Shown: positions 1 through 6,228 of the stretch, one piece after another | How the letters are laid out: every line of letters begins with the position of its first letter | How positions within the stretch are numbered: the stretch's first letter is position 1 | Source of the DNA: Bacillota bacterium | GTDB lineage: Bacteria > Bacillota > Clostridia > Lachnospirales > Lachnospiraceae | Assembly (NCBI GenBank): GCA_023460575.1 | Contig: JAEWPQ010000208.1 | Location: 1 to 6,823, forward strand | DNA length: 6,823 bases | Direction of reading: 5' to 3' | Program-made: the position numbers and the translations under genes | The notes under the pieces: model-generated | What the model was told of the DNA's origin: nothing | The model's database searches: none | Seen by the model: only the letters and a program-made list of their open reading frames with translations

Positions 1-4
1 CCAC

Positions 5-33
5 TTGACAGCTGGTGACAATTAAGATATTAT
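5..33 (+). promoter_or_regulatory. Probable vegetative (sigma-A) promoter of the aspartokinase gene
   Basis: A perfect -35 hexamer TTGACA (5-10) is followed after exactly 17 bases by TATTAT (28-33), which matches the -10 consensus at five of six positions. Transcription would start near base 40, giving a leader of only about 40 nt before the ATG at 82. That leader is too short for a lysine riboswitch, so control through this promoter would have to be transcriptional or by feedback on the enzyme. The call rests on motif match and position only. Confidence 0.75.
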
Positions 34-37
34 TTCC

Positions 38-58
38 GTTAAATATGTAGATATTAAC
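38..58 (+). promoter_or_regulatory. Inverted repeat at the expected transcription start (possible operator)
   Basis: The sequence has the form GTTAA-N11-TTAAC, centred on base 48, just downstream of the -10 box. With one bulged A (43) the arms extend to eight pairs around the loop GTAG (47-50), so it could also fold as a weak, AT-rich RNA hairpin at the 5' end of the message. Its place at the start site would suit a repressor site. AT-rich repeats of this size can occur by chance and I do not recognise the binding protein. Confidence 0.3.
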
Positions 59-81
59 CTGTATCAGAGGAGAAAGACGCC

Positions 82-1401
82 ATGAAAAAAGTTGTGAAAT
101 TCGGAGGAAGCTCTTTAGCCAGCGCCAGGCAGTTTGAGAAGGTGGGAAATATCATCCGCGCAGACAAGAGCAGAAAATATGTAGTTCCATCTGCGCCGGG
201 GAAGCGTAACGACAAGGATGAAAAGGTAACAGATCTGTTGTATCAGTGTTACGATGCGGCTGAAGCAGGAAAAAGCTACAAAAGCATTCTGGAAAAAATC
301 AAAGACCGCTATATGGAAATTATCAGCGGACTTTCCCTGAACATGAGTCTTGATGAGGAATTTAATACCATTGAAAAGAACTTCTTAGAAAAGGCAGGCA
401 GGGATTATGCGGCTTCAAGAGGTGAATATTTAAACAGTCTGATCATGGCTGAATATTTGGGATTTGAGTTTATTGATGCCGCAGAGGTGATCTTTTTTGA
501 TGAGGATGGTAATTTTGAGGCGGAGCATACAGATCAGATACTTTCAGAACGTTTAAGTCAGGTGGAGACTGCAGTTATCCCGGGATTTTACGGCTCAAAG
601 AAGGATGGCACCATCAAGACTTTTTCAAGAGGCGGCTCCGATGTGACAGGTTCTGTGGTGGCAAAAGCGATTCATGCAGATATGTATGAAAACTGGACGG
701 ATGTATCCGGTGTTCTGGTGGCAGATCCGAGGATCATTAAGGATCCGGAAGTGATTGAAACCATTACATACAGAGAATTAAGAGAGCTGGCCTACATGGG
801 CGCCAGCGTACTCCATGAGGATGCCATTTTTCCTGTGAGAAAAGAGGGCATTCCCATTAATATCCGCAACACAAACAAGCCGGAAGACAAGGGAACGTTA
901 ATTGTGGAAAGCACCTGCAGACAACCCCGCTATACCATTACCGGAATTGCAGGAAAGAAAGGCTTCTGCTCCATCAATATTGAAAAGGCCATGATGAATG
1001 CAGAAGTCGGTTTTGGGAGAAAGGTTCTGGAGGTATTTGAAAAATACGGAATCTCCTTTGAGCATATGCCTTCCGGAATCGACACCATGACGGTTTTTGT
1101 CCATCAGTCGGAGTTTGAAGAATATGAGCAGTCTGTCATCGCCGGAATTCACAGAGCGGTAGAGCCTGATTTCGTGGAGATGGAATCCGATCTGGCACTG
1201 GTTGCGGTTGTTGGCAGAGGAATGAAGGCCACCAGAGGGACTGCCGGAAGAATTTTCTCTGCGCTCGCCCATTCCAGAGTTAATGTTAAAATGATTGATC
1301 AGGGCTCCAGTGAGTTAAATATCATTATCGGCGTGAGAAACAGTGATTTTGAGGAAGCGATTAAGGCGATTTACGATATCTTTATAACAACTGAGGTTTA
1401 A
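82..1401 (+). CDS. lysC: Aspartate kinase (aspartokinase) with two C-terminal ACT domains
   Basis: It phosphorylates L-aspartate with ATP to 4-phospho-L-aspartate, the cytoplasmic first step towards lysine/diaminopimelate, threonine and methionine. The amino-acid kinase domain (about residues 1-275) shows the N-terminal nucleotide/substrate motif VKFGGSSL (5-12), SRGGSDVTG (182-190), TDVSGV (206-211) and DPR (215-217). Two ACT domains follow at about 285-350 and 370-435; the second carries the SSELNIIIGV segment (409-418) typical of the effector-binding part. The length, 439 aa, is normal for a monofunctional enzyme, and no homoserine dehydrogenase domain is attached. AGGAG (68-72) lies nine bases before the ATG. 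The gene has its own promoter and terminator and no lysine-pathway neighbour in view. Which end product inhibits it, and whether it is the lysine or threonine isozyme, cannot be read from the sequence; the symbol is by family. Confidence 0.95.
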   Translation: MKKVVKFGGSSLASARQFEKVGNIIRADKSRKYVVPSAPGKRNDKDEKVTDLLYQCYDAAEAGKSYKSILEKIKDRYMEIISGLSLNMSLDEEFNTIEKNFLEKAGRDYAASRGEYLNSLIMAEYLGFEFIDAAEVIFFDEDGNFEAEHTDQILSERLSQVETAVIPGFYGSKKDGTIKTFSRGGSDVTGSVVAKAIHADMYENWTDVSGVLVADPRIIKDPEVIETITYRELRELAYMGASVLHEDAIFPVRKEGIPINIRNTNKPEDKGTLIVESTCRQPRYTITGIAGKKGFCSINIEKAMMNAEVGFGRKVLEVFEKYGISFEHMPSGIDTMTVFVHQSEFEEYEQSVIAGIHRAVEPDFVEMESDLALVAVVGRGMKATRGTAGRIFSALAHSRVNVKMIDQGSSELNIIIGVRNSDFEEAIKAIYDIFITTEV

Positions 1402-1427
1402 AAGTCCGGAATATAAATTCATAGTAG

Positions 1428-1465
1428 AAAGACAGGCATTTGCATACGCAGAGTCTGTCTTTTTT
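1428..1465 (+). terminator. Intrinsic terminator after the aspartokinase gene
   Basis: The arm AAAGACAG (1428-1435) pairs perfectly with CTGTCTTT (1455-1462). The interior continues as a G-T and a C-G pair, one bulged A (1438), then five more pairs (1439-1443 with 1448-1452, one wobble) closing on the tetraloop ATAC (1444-1447). A run of six T (1460-1465) ends the structure. It begins 26 bases after the stop codon, which separates the aspartokinase unit from the genes downstream. Confidence 0.88.
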
Positions 1466-1490
1466 GTGGCAAATTTTGTAAAAAAAACTA

Positions 1491-1517
1491 TTGGACAGGA
1501 AATAAATATGATACAAT
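1491..1517 (+). promoter_or_regulatory. Probable extended -10 promoter of the downstream gene cluster
   Basis: TACAAT (1512-1517) matches the -10 consensus at five of six bases and is preceded by TG one base upstream (1509-1510), the extended -10 signature. TTGGAC (1491-1496) is a weak -35 with a short 15-base spacer, tolerable when the TGn element is present. TATGAT (1507-1512) is an overlapping alternative -10. Transcription would start near 1524, about 49 nt before the chosen ATG at 1573. The site lies just after the preceding terminator, where a new promoter is expected. Confidence 0.6.
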
Positions 1518-1561
1518 ATTTATTAAAGCAGCTATTAGTTCAATTGCGAATCTTATCATGC

Positions 1562-1566
1562 GGAGG
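1562..1566 (+). promoter_or_regulatory. Ribosome binding site that decides the aldo/keto reductase start
   Basis: GGAGG at 1562-1566 sits six bases before the ATG at 1573. The in-frame ATG at 1558 overlaps this site and has no Shine-Dalgarno sequence of its own upstream (the preceding bases are CGAATCTTATC). The protein beginning at 1573 starts MQYRDFGKTG, the usual N-terminus of the family, so 1573 is preferred. Confidence 0.85.
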
Positions 1567-1572
1567 AAGAAT

Positions 1573-2694
1573 ATGCAATATCGTGATTTTGGAAAGACAG
1601 GAATAAAAGTTTCAGCACTCGGGTTCGGAGCCATGCGGCTTCCTCTTTCGGGAGAAAATCAGGTAGATGAGAAGAGGGCGGTTGCCATGATCCGTCATGC
1701 CATTGATCAGGGGGTCAACTACATTGACACGGCCTATCCCTATCATGAGGGGGAAAGCGAGAGGATAGTAGGGGAAGCGCTGCAGGAAGGATACAGGGAG
1801 AAAACTTATCTTGCAACAAAATGTCCTGTATGGAAGCTTGAAAAGGAAGAAGATTTTGAAGAAGTTTTAGATGAGCAGTTAAGAAAGTTAAAGACAGATC
1901 ATGTGGATTTTTATCTGCTTCATGCTTTAAGCAGAGACAGGTTTGAAGAGAAGATAAAAAAGCTTAAGCTGGTGGAGAAGATGGAGAAAGCAAGAGCTGA
2001 TGGAAAAATTAAGTACATTGGGTTTTCCTTCCATGATTCATATGACGTATTTCAGGATATCCTAGATTATTATGATGGATGGGATTTCTGCCAGATTCAG
2101 TATAACTATGTGGATTTAACACATCAGGCAGGCTTAAAAGGGTTGAAGGAGGCTGCAAAAAAGGGACTTGCCGTAGTCATTATGGAGCCGCTTTTAGGCG
2201 GAAGACTGGCTAATCCCGCACCTCACGTAAAAGAAGCGTTAGGCGAAGAAAAATCCAGTGTGGAATATGCCCTTGACTTTTTATGGGATCAGCCGGAAGT
2301 GAGCCTGCTTTTAAGCGGAATGAGCGATGAACAGCAGCTTGAAGATAATCTTTTGTATGCAGAAAGAAGCTATATTGGAATGGTATCCGAGGAAGAACAT
2401 GCCATGTACCGGAAGGCAAAGGAGATCTTTGACTCCATGGCGCTGGTTGGCTGTACCGGCTGCCGCTACTGCGTTCCCTGCCCCTTTGGACTTGAGATCC
2501 CGGAGATATTTTCCTACTATAACATGACGGCTGCCCACAGGGAGGATGAGGCCAAAGCAGGGTATGAGGGCCTTAAGATAAAAGCGGACAGCTGCAAAAC
2601 CTGCCACAGATGTGAAAAGGAATGCCCCCAGATGATTAAAATCAGCCAGGTTATGCCCGAAGTTGCAAAGGTGTTTGAAAAGATACAGGCTTAA
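1573..2694 (+). CDS. Aldo/keto reductase with C-terminal 4Fe-4S ferredoxin domain
   Basis: This is a 373-aa protein in two parts (numbered from 1573). Residues 1 to about 285 form an aldo/keto reductase barrel with the complete catalytic tetrad Asp52, Tyr57 (in DTAYPYHEGE), Lys83 (ATKCP) and His117 (LLHAL), so it should reduce or oxidise a carbonyl/alcohol with NAD(P)H. The tail has two cysteine clusters, C294-x2-C297-x2-C300-x2-C303-P and C341-x2-C344-x2-C347-x3-C351-P, enough ligands for two [4Fe-4S] clusters and suggesting electron exchange with ferredoxin or a flavoprotein. No signal peptide or membrane segment is visible, so it is cytoplasmic. An in-frame ATG at 1558 would add five residues but overlaps the ribosome binding site. 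The gene heads the downstream cluster; the next gene begins 25 bases on without a terminator. The family is certain; the physiological substrate is unknown. Confidence 0.92.
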   Translation: MQYRDFGKTGIKVSALGFGAMRLPLSGENQVDEKRAVAMIRHAIDQGVNYIDTAYPYHEGESERIVGEALQEGYREKTYLATKCPVWKLEKEEDFEEVLDEQLRKLKTDHVDFYLLHALSRDRFEEKIKKLKLVEKMEKARADGKIKYIGFSFHDSYDVFQDILDYYDGWDFCQIQYNYVDLTHQAGLKGLKEAAKKGLAVVIMEPLLGGRLANPAPHVKEALGEEKSSVEYALDFLWDQPEVSLLLSGMSDEQQLEDNLLYAERSYIGMVSEEEHAMYRKAKEIFDSMALVGCTGCRYCVPCPFGLEIPEIFSYYNMTAAHREDEAKAGYEGLKIKADSCKTCHRCEKECPQMIKISQVMPEVAKVFEKIQA

Positions 2695-2719
2695 CGGAAA
2701 CCAGTAAGGAGGACTGTTT

Positions 2720-4219
2720 ATGCTGGAGAAAATTGATTTATCAAAGAAAATCCATAAGGAAACCTATAAAAAGACAGAAAAAGAACAGAGCGAAAAGCTG
2801 GGGATATTGCAGCGCCATTGCAAGGAAGCCGGGATTCCGGTCATGATCGTGTTTGAGGGAATGGGTGCCTCAGGTAAGGGAACTCAGATCAATCATCTGA
2901 TTCAGGCCCTTGATCCAAGAGGCTTTGATGTCTATGCCAATGATAAATCAACGGAAGAGGAGCGTATGCGTCCCTTCCTCTGGCGTTTTTTTACAAAGCT
3001 GCCGGCCCAGGGCAGAATGGCAGTCTTTGACAGAAGCTGGTACCGTCAGGTAACCATGGAGCGATTTGCGGGAAAGATTCCGGATGAAGACCTGTCCGGA
3101 GCCTTTCATGACATACAGTCCTTCGAACGTCAGCTCACCGATGACGGGATGGTAATTATTAAGCTGTTTCTCTATGTTTCCAGGGAAGAGCAGAAGAAGC
3201 GGTTTAAAAAGCTGGAAAGCTCAAAGGAAACCAGCTGGAGAGTGACGAAGGAAGACTGGAAGCGCAACACAGAATATGACCGGTTTCTGCATATCTGCGA
3301 AGAGATGCTTCAGAATACCGACATGGATTACGCTCCGTGGACCATTATTGAGGCAACCGATAAAGAGTATGCTGCAGCCAAGATCATGACATGTGTTGCT
3401 GACTGTCTGGAGGATGCTTTAAATAAGAAGAATTTAAACGGAGGCGCAAAGGAGAAGGAAGTGCCTGTCCGTTCAGAGAGTTTTAAAGCAGGTGTTCTTT
3501 CCGGCGTAGATTTAACGAAGACCATCTCAAAGGAAGAATACAAAAAAGAAATTGACCGTCTTCAGAAGAAGCTGGAATTTCTCCACAGCCAGATTTACCG
3601 CTTGCGGATACCGGTGGTACTGGGGTTTGAAGGCTGGGATGCAGCGGGAAAGGGCGGAGCCATTAAACGACTTACCAGCCATCTGGATCCGAGAGGTTAT
3701 AAAGTATACCCCACAGCTGCTCCCAATGATATTGAACGGGTTCACCACTATCTCTGGCGTTTCTGGAATCATGTGCCAAAAGCAGGACATATCGCCATAT
3801 TTGACCGCACCTGGTACGGGAGGGTGCTTGTTGAACGGGTGGAAGGCTTCTGCAGAGAAAGCCAGTGGAAGCAGGCATACCAGGAAATCAATGAGATGGA
3901 AAGCCACCTGGCAAACGCAGGCGCCGTTGTCATCAAATTCTGGCTTCATATTGATAAAGACGAGCAGGAAAAACGTTTTAAAGAACGCCAGGCGGACCCG
4001 ATAAAGCAATGGAAAATTACGGAAGAAGACTGGAGAAACAGGGAAAAATGGGATCAGTATGAATCAGCCGTCAATGAGATGCTGGTCCGTACCTCCACAA
4101 CCTATGCTCCCTGGGTGGTAGTGGAAGGAAACTGCAAGTATTATGCAAGAGTCAGGATCTTAAAAACTGTGGTGGAAGCGTTGGAAGACAAGATAAAAGA
4201 AGTGAATAATCGTCCCTGA
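2720..4219 (+). CDS. pap: Polyphosphate:AMP phosphotransferase, tandem two-domain PPK2 protein
   Basis: Two PPK2 domains are fused in 499 aa, the usual length of the two-domain class that transfers phosphate from polyphosphate to AMP, giving ADP. Domain 1 (about 30-235) has Walker A GMGASGKG (47-54), LDPRG (64-68), Walker B-like FDRSWY (103-108), EDW (178-180) and YAPW (204-207). Domain 2 (about 275-490) repeats them as GWDAAGKG (305-312), LDPRG (322-326), FDRTWY (361-366) plus VERVEGF (371-377), EDW (436-438) and YAPW (462-465). A linker rich in charged residues lies at about 236-270. Domain 2 is closer to canonical single-domain PPK2 and is probably the main catalytic half; domain 1 has Gly49 where domain 2 has Asp307. 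AAGGAGG (2706-2712) is seven bases before the ATG. The protein should be cytoplasmic. The AMP preference is inferred from the architecture, not from a residue I can prove. Confidence 0.9.
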   Translation: MLEKIDLSKKIHKETYKKTEKEQSEKLGILQRHCKEAGIPVMIVFEGMGASGKGTQINHLIQALDPRGFDVYANDKSTEEERMRPFLWRFFTKLPAQGRMAVFDRSWYRQVTMERFAGKIPDEDLSGAFHDIQSFERQLTDDGMVIIKLFLYVSREEQKKRFKKLESSKETSWRVTKEDWKRNTEYDRFLHICEEMLQNTDMDYAPWTIIEATDKEYAAAKIMTCVADCLEDALNKKNLNGGAKEKEVPVRSESFKAGVLSGVDLTKTISKEEYKKEIDRLQKKLEFLHSQIYRLRIPVVLGFEGWDAAGKGGAIKRLTSHLDPRGYKVYPTAAPNDIERVHHYLWRFWNHVPKAGHIAIFDRTWYGRVLVERVEGFCRESQWKQAYQEINEMESHLANAGAVVIKFWLHIDKDEQEKRFKERQADPIKQWKITEEDWRNREKWDQYESAVNEMLVRTSTTYAPWVVVEGNCKYYARVRILKTVVEALEDKIKEVNNRP

Positions 4220-4228
4220 CCACTTGTG

Positions 4229-4279
4229 TTTTCCTGCTTTTTCGTGTAAAGTAGGAGGAAGTGAACAAAGGCAGGAGGA
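4229..4279 (+). promoter_or_regulatory. Predicted hairpin covering the flavoprotein ribosome binding site; tandem AGGAGG
   Basis: The T/C-rich arm 4229-4241 pairs without interruption with 4267-4279: 13 pairs, three of them G-T wobbles, around a 25-base loop (4242-4266). The 3' arm contains the AGGAGG (4273-4278) that serves the ATG at 4286, so that ribosome binding site would be buried. A second AGGAGGAA copy (4253-4260; the other is 4273-4280) lies exposed in the loop, but has no start codon at a normal distance; a GTG at 4261 is only two bases away. This fits a standby site or translational control. The pairing is read from the sequence; the role is inference. Confidence 0.35.
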
Positions 4280-4285
4280 AAGGGC

Positions 4286-5542
4286 ATGAATACGGTTTTA
4301 ATCGTGGGCGGGGGCGCTGCAGGGATGCTGGCTGGAATAGCAGCAGCCATGAAGGGCAGTACCGTCCACATTTTTGAGAAAAATGAGAAGCTTGGGAAAA
4401 AAGTATATATTACGGGAAAAGGCCGGTGCAATGTGACCAACGCCTGTGATACAGAGGAGCTGTTCGGGAATGTTGTCACCAATTCCAAATTTCTTTACAG
4501 CAGCTTTTACGGTTTTACCAATTTCGATATGATGGAACTTTTAGAAGCCCTTGGCTGCCGGTTAAAGACGGAACGGGGAAACCGGGTGTTTCCTGCATCG
4601 GATAAGGCATCTGATGTGATAAAGGTATTAAACAACAGACTTCTGGAGCTTGGAGTTACGATTCATTACCGGAAAAAGGCGGAAAAACTGATTCTTGATA
4701 ACGGTGCTGTGAAGGGGATTGTTGTCAGTGACAGCTCAGGAAAGAAATCTTTCTATGGAGACTCCGTTATTATTGCCTGCGGAGGTTATTCTTATCAGAC
4801 CACCGGATCTACAGGAGATGGCTATGAACTGGCAAAAGAAGCCGGTCATACCATGGTTTCCTTATCTCCGGCACTTGTCCCTTTCGTCGTGGAAGAACCC
4901 ATGATTAAGGAACTTCAGGGACTTTCCCTGCGCAACGTAGAAGCGGTGGTTATGAAAGGAAGCAAGGTTATTTACCGGGAATTCGGAGAGATGCTGTTTA
5001 CCCACTACGGAGTCAGCGGCCCTGTTCTTTTAAGCGCCAGCAGCTATGCGGCTAAGGAACTAAAGAAAGGTCCGCTTACCCTTTCCATAGATTTAAAGCC
5101 TGCGCTGACGGAGGAACAGCTGGACGCCAGAATTTTAAGAGATTTTGAGGAGTCCATGAATAAGCAGTTTAAAAATGCTTTGGGCAGCTTATATCCGGCT
5201 AAGCTGATTCCTGTAATCATTGATGCAAGCAAAATTTCACCGGAAAAGAAGGTTCATGAGATTACAAGGGAGGAACGCCAGGCTCTGATTCATGTAACCA
5301 AGGCGTTTACCATGACTCTGACTGCACTGAGAGGCTACAATGAGGCCATTATCACTCAGGGAGGTATATCCGTTAAGGAAGTAAATCCTTCCACTCTGGA
5401 ATCCAAGCTTGTAAACGGTCTGTATTTTGCAGGAGAGGTGCTGGACCTTGATGCGGTGACTGGGGGCTTTAATCTTCAGATTGCCTGGTCCACAGGCTGG
5501 GCGGCAGGAAGTGCGGCAGGAGAGGAGAAGGACGAAAGATGA
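4286..5542 (+). CDS. NAD(P)/FAD-dependent oxidoreductase, BaiN/RdsA (HI0933/YhiN) family
   Basis: This is a 418-aa flavoprotein of normal family length. The N-terminus carries the Rossmann FAD motif GGGAAG (8-13) with the ribose-binding Glu31 at the end of strand 2, followed by the family signature GKGRCNVTN (44-52), TGSTGDGY (173-180), LFTHYGVSGP (237-246) and the C-terminal FAD-contact block from GEVLD (383-387) to GGFNLQIAWSTG (393-404). No signal peptide is visible. Family members carry conflicting names: BaiN, proposed in bile-acid 7-dehydroxylation, and E. coli YhiN/RdsA, which makes dihydrouridine 2449 of 23S rRNA. Its place directly before cmk and ispH, with a four-base overlap into cmk, favours a housekeeping role. 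AGGAGG (4273-4278) is seven bases before the ATG and may be sequestered in a hairpin. The family call is firm; the exact reaction is not. Confidence 0.9.
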   Translation: MNTVLIVGGGAAGMLAGIAAAMKGSTVHIFEKNEKLGKKVYITGKGRCNVTNACDTEELFGNVVTNSKFLYSSFYGFTNFDMMELLEALGCRLKTERGNRVFPASDKASDVIKVLNNRLLELGVTIHYRKKAEKLILDNGAVKGIVVSDSSGKKSFYGDSVIIACGGYSYQTTGSTGDGYELAKEAGHTMVSLSPALVPFVVEEPMIKELQGLSLRNVEAVVMKGSKVIYREFGEMLFTHYGVSGPVLLSASSYAAKELKKGPLTLSIDLKPALTEEQLDARILRDFEESMNKQFKNALGSLYPAKLIPVIIDASKISPEKKVHEITREERQALIHVTKAFTMTLTALRGYNEAIITQGGISVKEVNPSTLESKLVNGLYFAGEVLDLDAVTGGFNLQIAWSTGWAAGSAAGEEKDER

Positions 5543-6225
5543 CAAAGGTTTATAATATAGCAATCGACGGGCCCGCTGGAGCAGGAAAGAGCACCATTGC
5601 CCGTGCTGCGGCAAATAAACTTAATTTTGTATACGTGGATACAGGAGCGATGTACCGCGCCATGGCACTGCATTTTTTAAGAAATGGCATATCCCTACAG
5701 GATGAGGCGGCTATATCTATGGCTGTTAAGACTGCAGATGTGACACTGGCGTATGAAAACGGTGTACAGCAGGTAATCCTGAATGGAGAGAATGTATCAG
5801 GGCTGATCCGTTCTGAGGAAGTGGGTGCCATGGCTTCTGCTGCATCTGTACATTTATCAGTGAGAGAAAAACTGGTAGAGTTACAGAAAGGGCTTGCTGC
5901 ACGGGAGAATGTAATCATGGATGGCAGAGACATTGGTACCTGTGTTCTCCCTGATGCCGATCTTAAGATTTATTTAACTGCCAGCAGCCGGGTCCGGGCG
6001 GAAAGAAGGTACTTAGAACTGAAGGGAAAAGGGCAGGAATGCAGTCTGGATGAGATCGAAAAGGATATTATCAAACGGGATTACCAGGATATGAACCGGG
6101 AGCATTCTCCGTTAAAGCAGGCGGAGGATGCGGTGCTTTTGGATTCCTCTGAGATGACTGCCAAAGAGGTAATCGACCGGATTTTAATGCTGTTTGAGGA
6201 AAGAAAACTGGAAGAGAGGAGCTAA
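5539..6225 (+). CDS. cmk: Cytidylate kinase
   Basis: It phosphorylates CMP and dCMP with ATP to the diphosphates, in cytoplasmic pyrimidine salvage and nucleic-acid and phospholipid precursor supply. In 228 aa, the normal bacterial length, it shows the P-loop GPAGAGKS (11-18), the DTGAMYR motif (34-40) of the NMP-binding side, the insert region typical of bacterial CMP kinases (about 60-100), GRDIGT (129-134) with substrate-contacting Arg130 and Asp131, the lid-region arginines in RVRAERR (151-157), and the RDYQD segment (180-184). The ATG overlaps the upstream stop as ATGA (5539-5542), so translation is probably coupled. A purine-rich GAGGAG (5522-5527) lies 11 bases upstream. The next gene follows after three bases. 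Nothing is missing from the active site. Confidence 0.97.
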   Translation: MTKVYNIAIDGPAGAGKSTIARAAANKLNFVYVDTGAMYRAMALHFLRNGISLQDEAAISMAVKTADVTLAYENGVQQVILNGENVSGLIRSEEVGAMASAASVHLSVREKLVELQKGLAARENVIMDGRDIGTCVLPDADLKIYLTASSRVRAERRYLELKGKGQECSLDEIEKDIIKRDYQDMNREHSPLKQAEDAVLLDSSEMTAKEVIDRILMLFEERKLEERS

Positions 6226-6228
6226 TGT

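Noticed and set aside
45..50. AUG immediately followed by UAG in the aspartokinase leader
   Set aside because: It has no ribosome binding site upstream, so a start-stop control element is not supported.
898..1272. 124-aa minus-strand open frame inside the aspartokinase gene
   Set aside because: It covers the ACT domains of a confident gene; the translation looks like antisense noise and no promoter or ribosome site supports it.
1558..1572. ATG at 1558 as the start of the aldo/keto reductase
   Set aside because: It overlaps the GGAGG site and has no ribosome binding site upstream; the ATG at 1573 has ideal spacing and yields the family-typical N-terminus.
1563..1645. Seven-base complementarity between the reductase ribosome site (1563-1569) and CTTCCTC (1639-1645)
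   Set aside because: Seven pairs across a loop of about 70 bases is expected by chance with a purine-rich site.
2702..2716. CAGT-AAGGAGG-ACTG mini-hairpin presenting the PPK2 ribosome binding site in a loop
   Set aside because: The core stem is only four pairs, too unstable to claim as a regulatory element.
3527..4009. Open frames of 160 aa (- strand) and 150 aa (+ strand, 3552-4004) inside the second PPK2 domain
   Set aside because: They lie wholly within a gene with unmistakable PPK2 motifs, have no ribosome binding site of note, and their translations show no recognisable domain; they are frame shadows.
4224..4250. Possible promoter (TTGTGT ... TGTAAA) in the 66-base gap before the flavoprotein
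   Set aside because: Only three and four consensus matches with a 15-base spacer and no TGn element; too weak to list.
4261..4377. Overlapping 38-codon frame from GTG 4261 preceded by AGGAGG
   Set aside because: The spacing from AGGAGG to GTG is only two bases, and the frame runs out of phase into the flavoprotein gene with no recognisable peptide.
5237..5933. Minus-strand open frames of 65-127 aa across the flavoprotein-cmk junction
   Set aside because: They overlap two well-supported genes and each other in different frames; no motif or start signal was seen.
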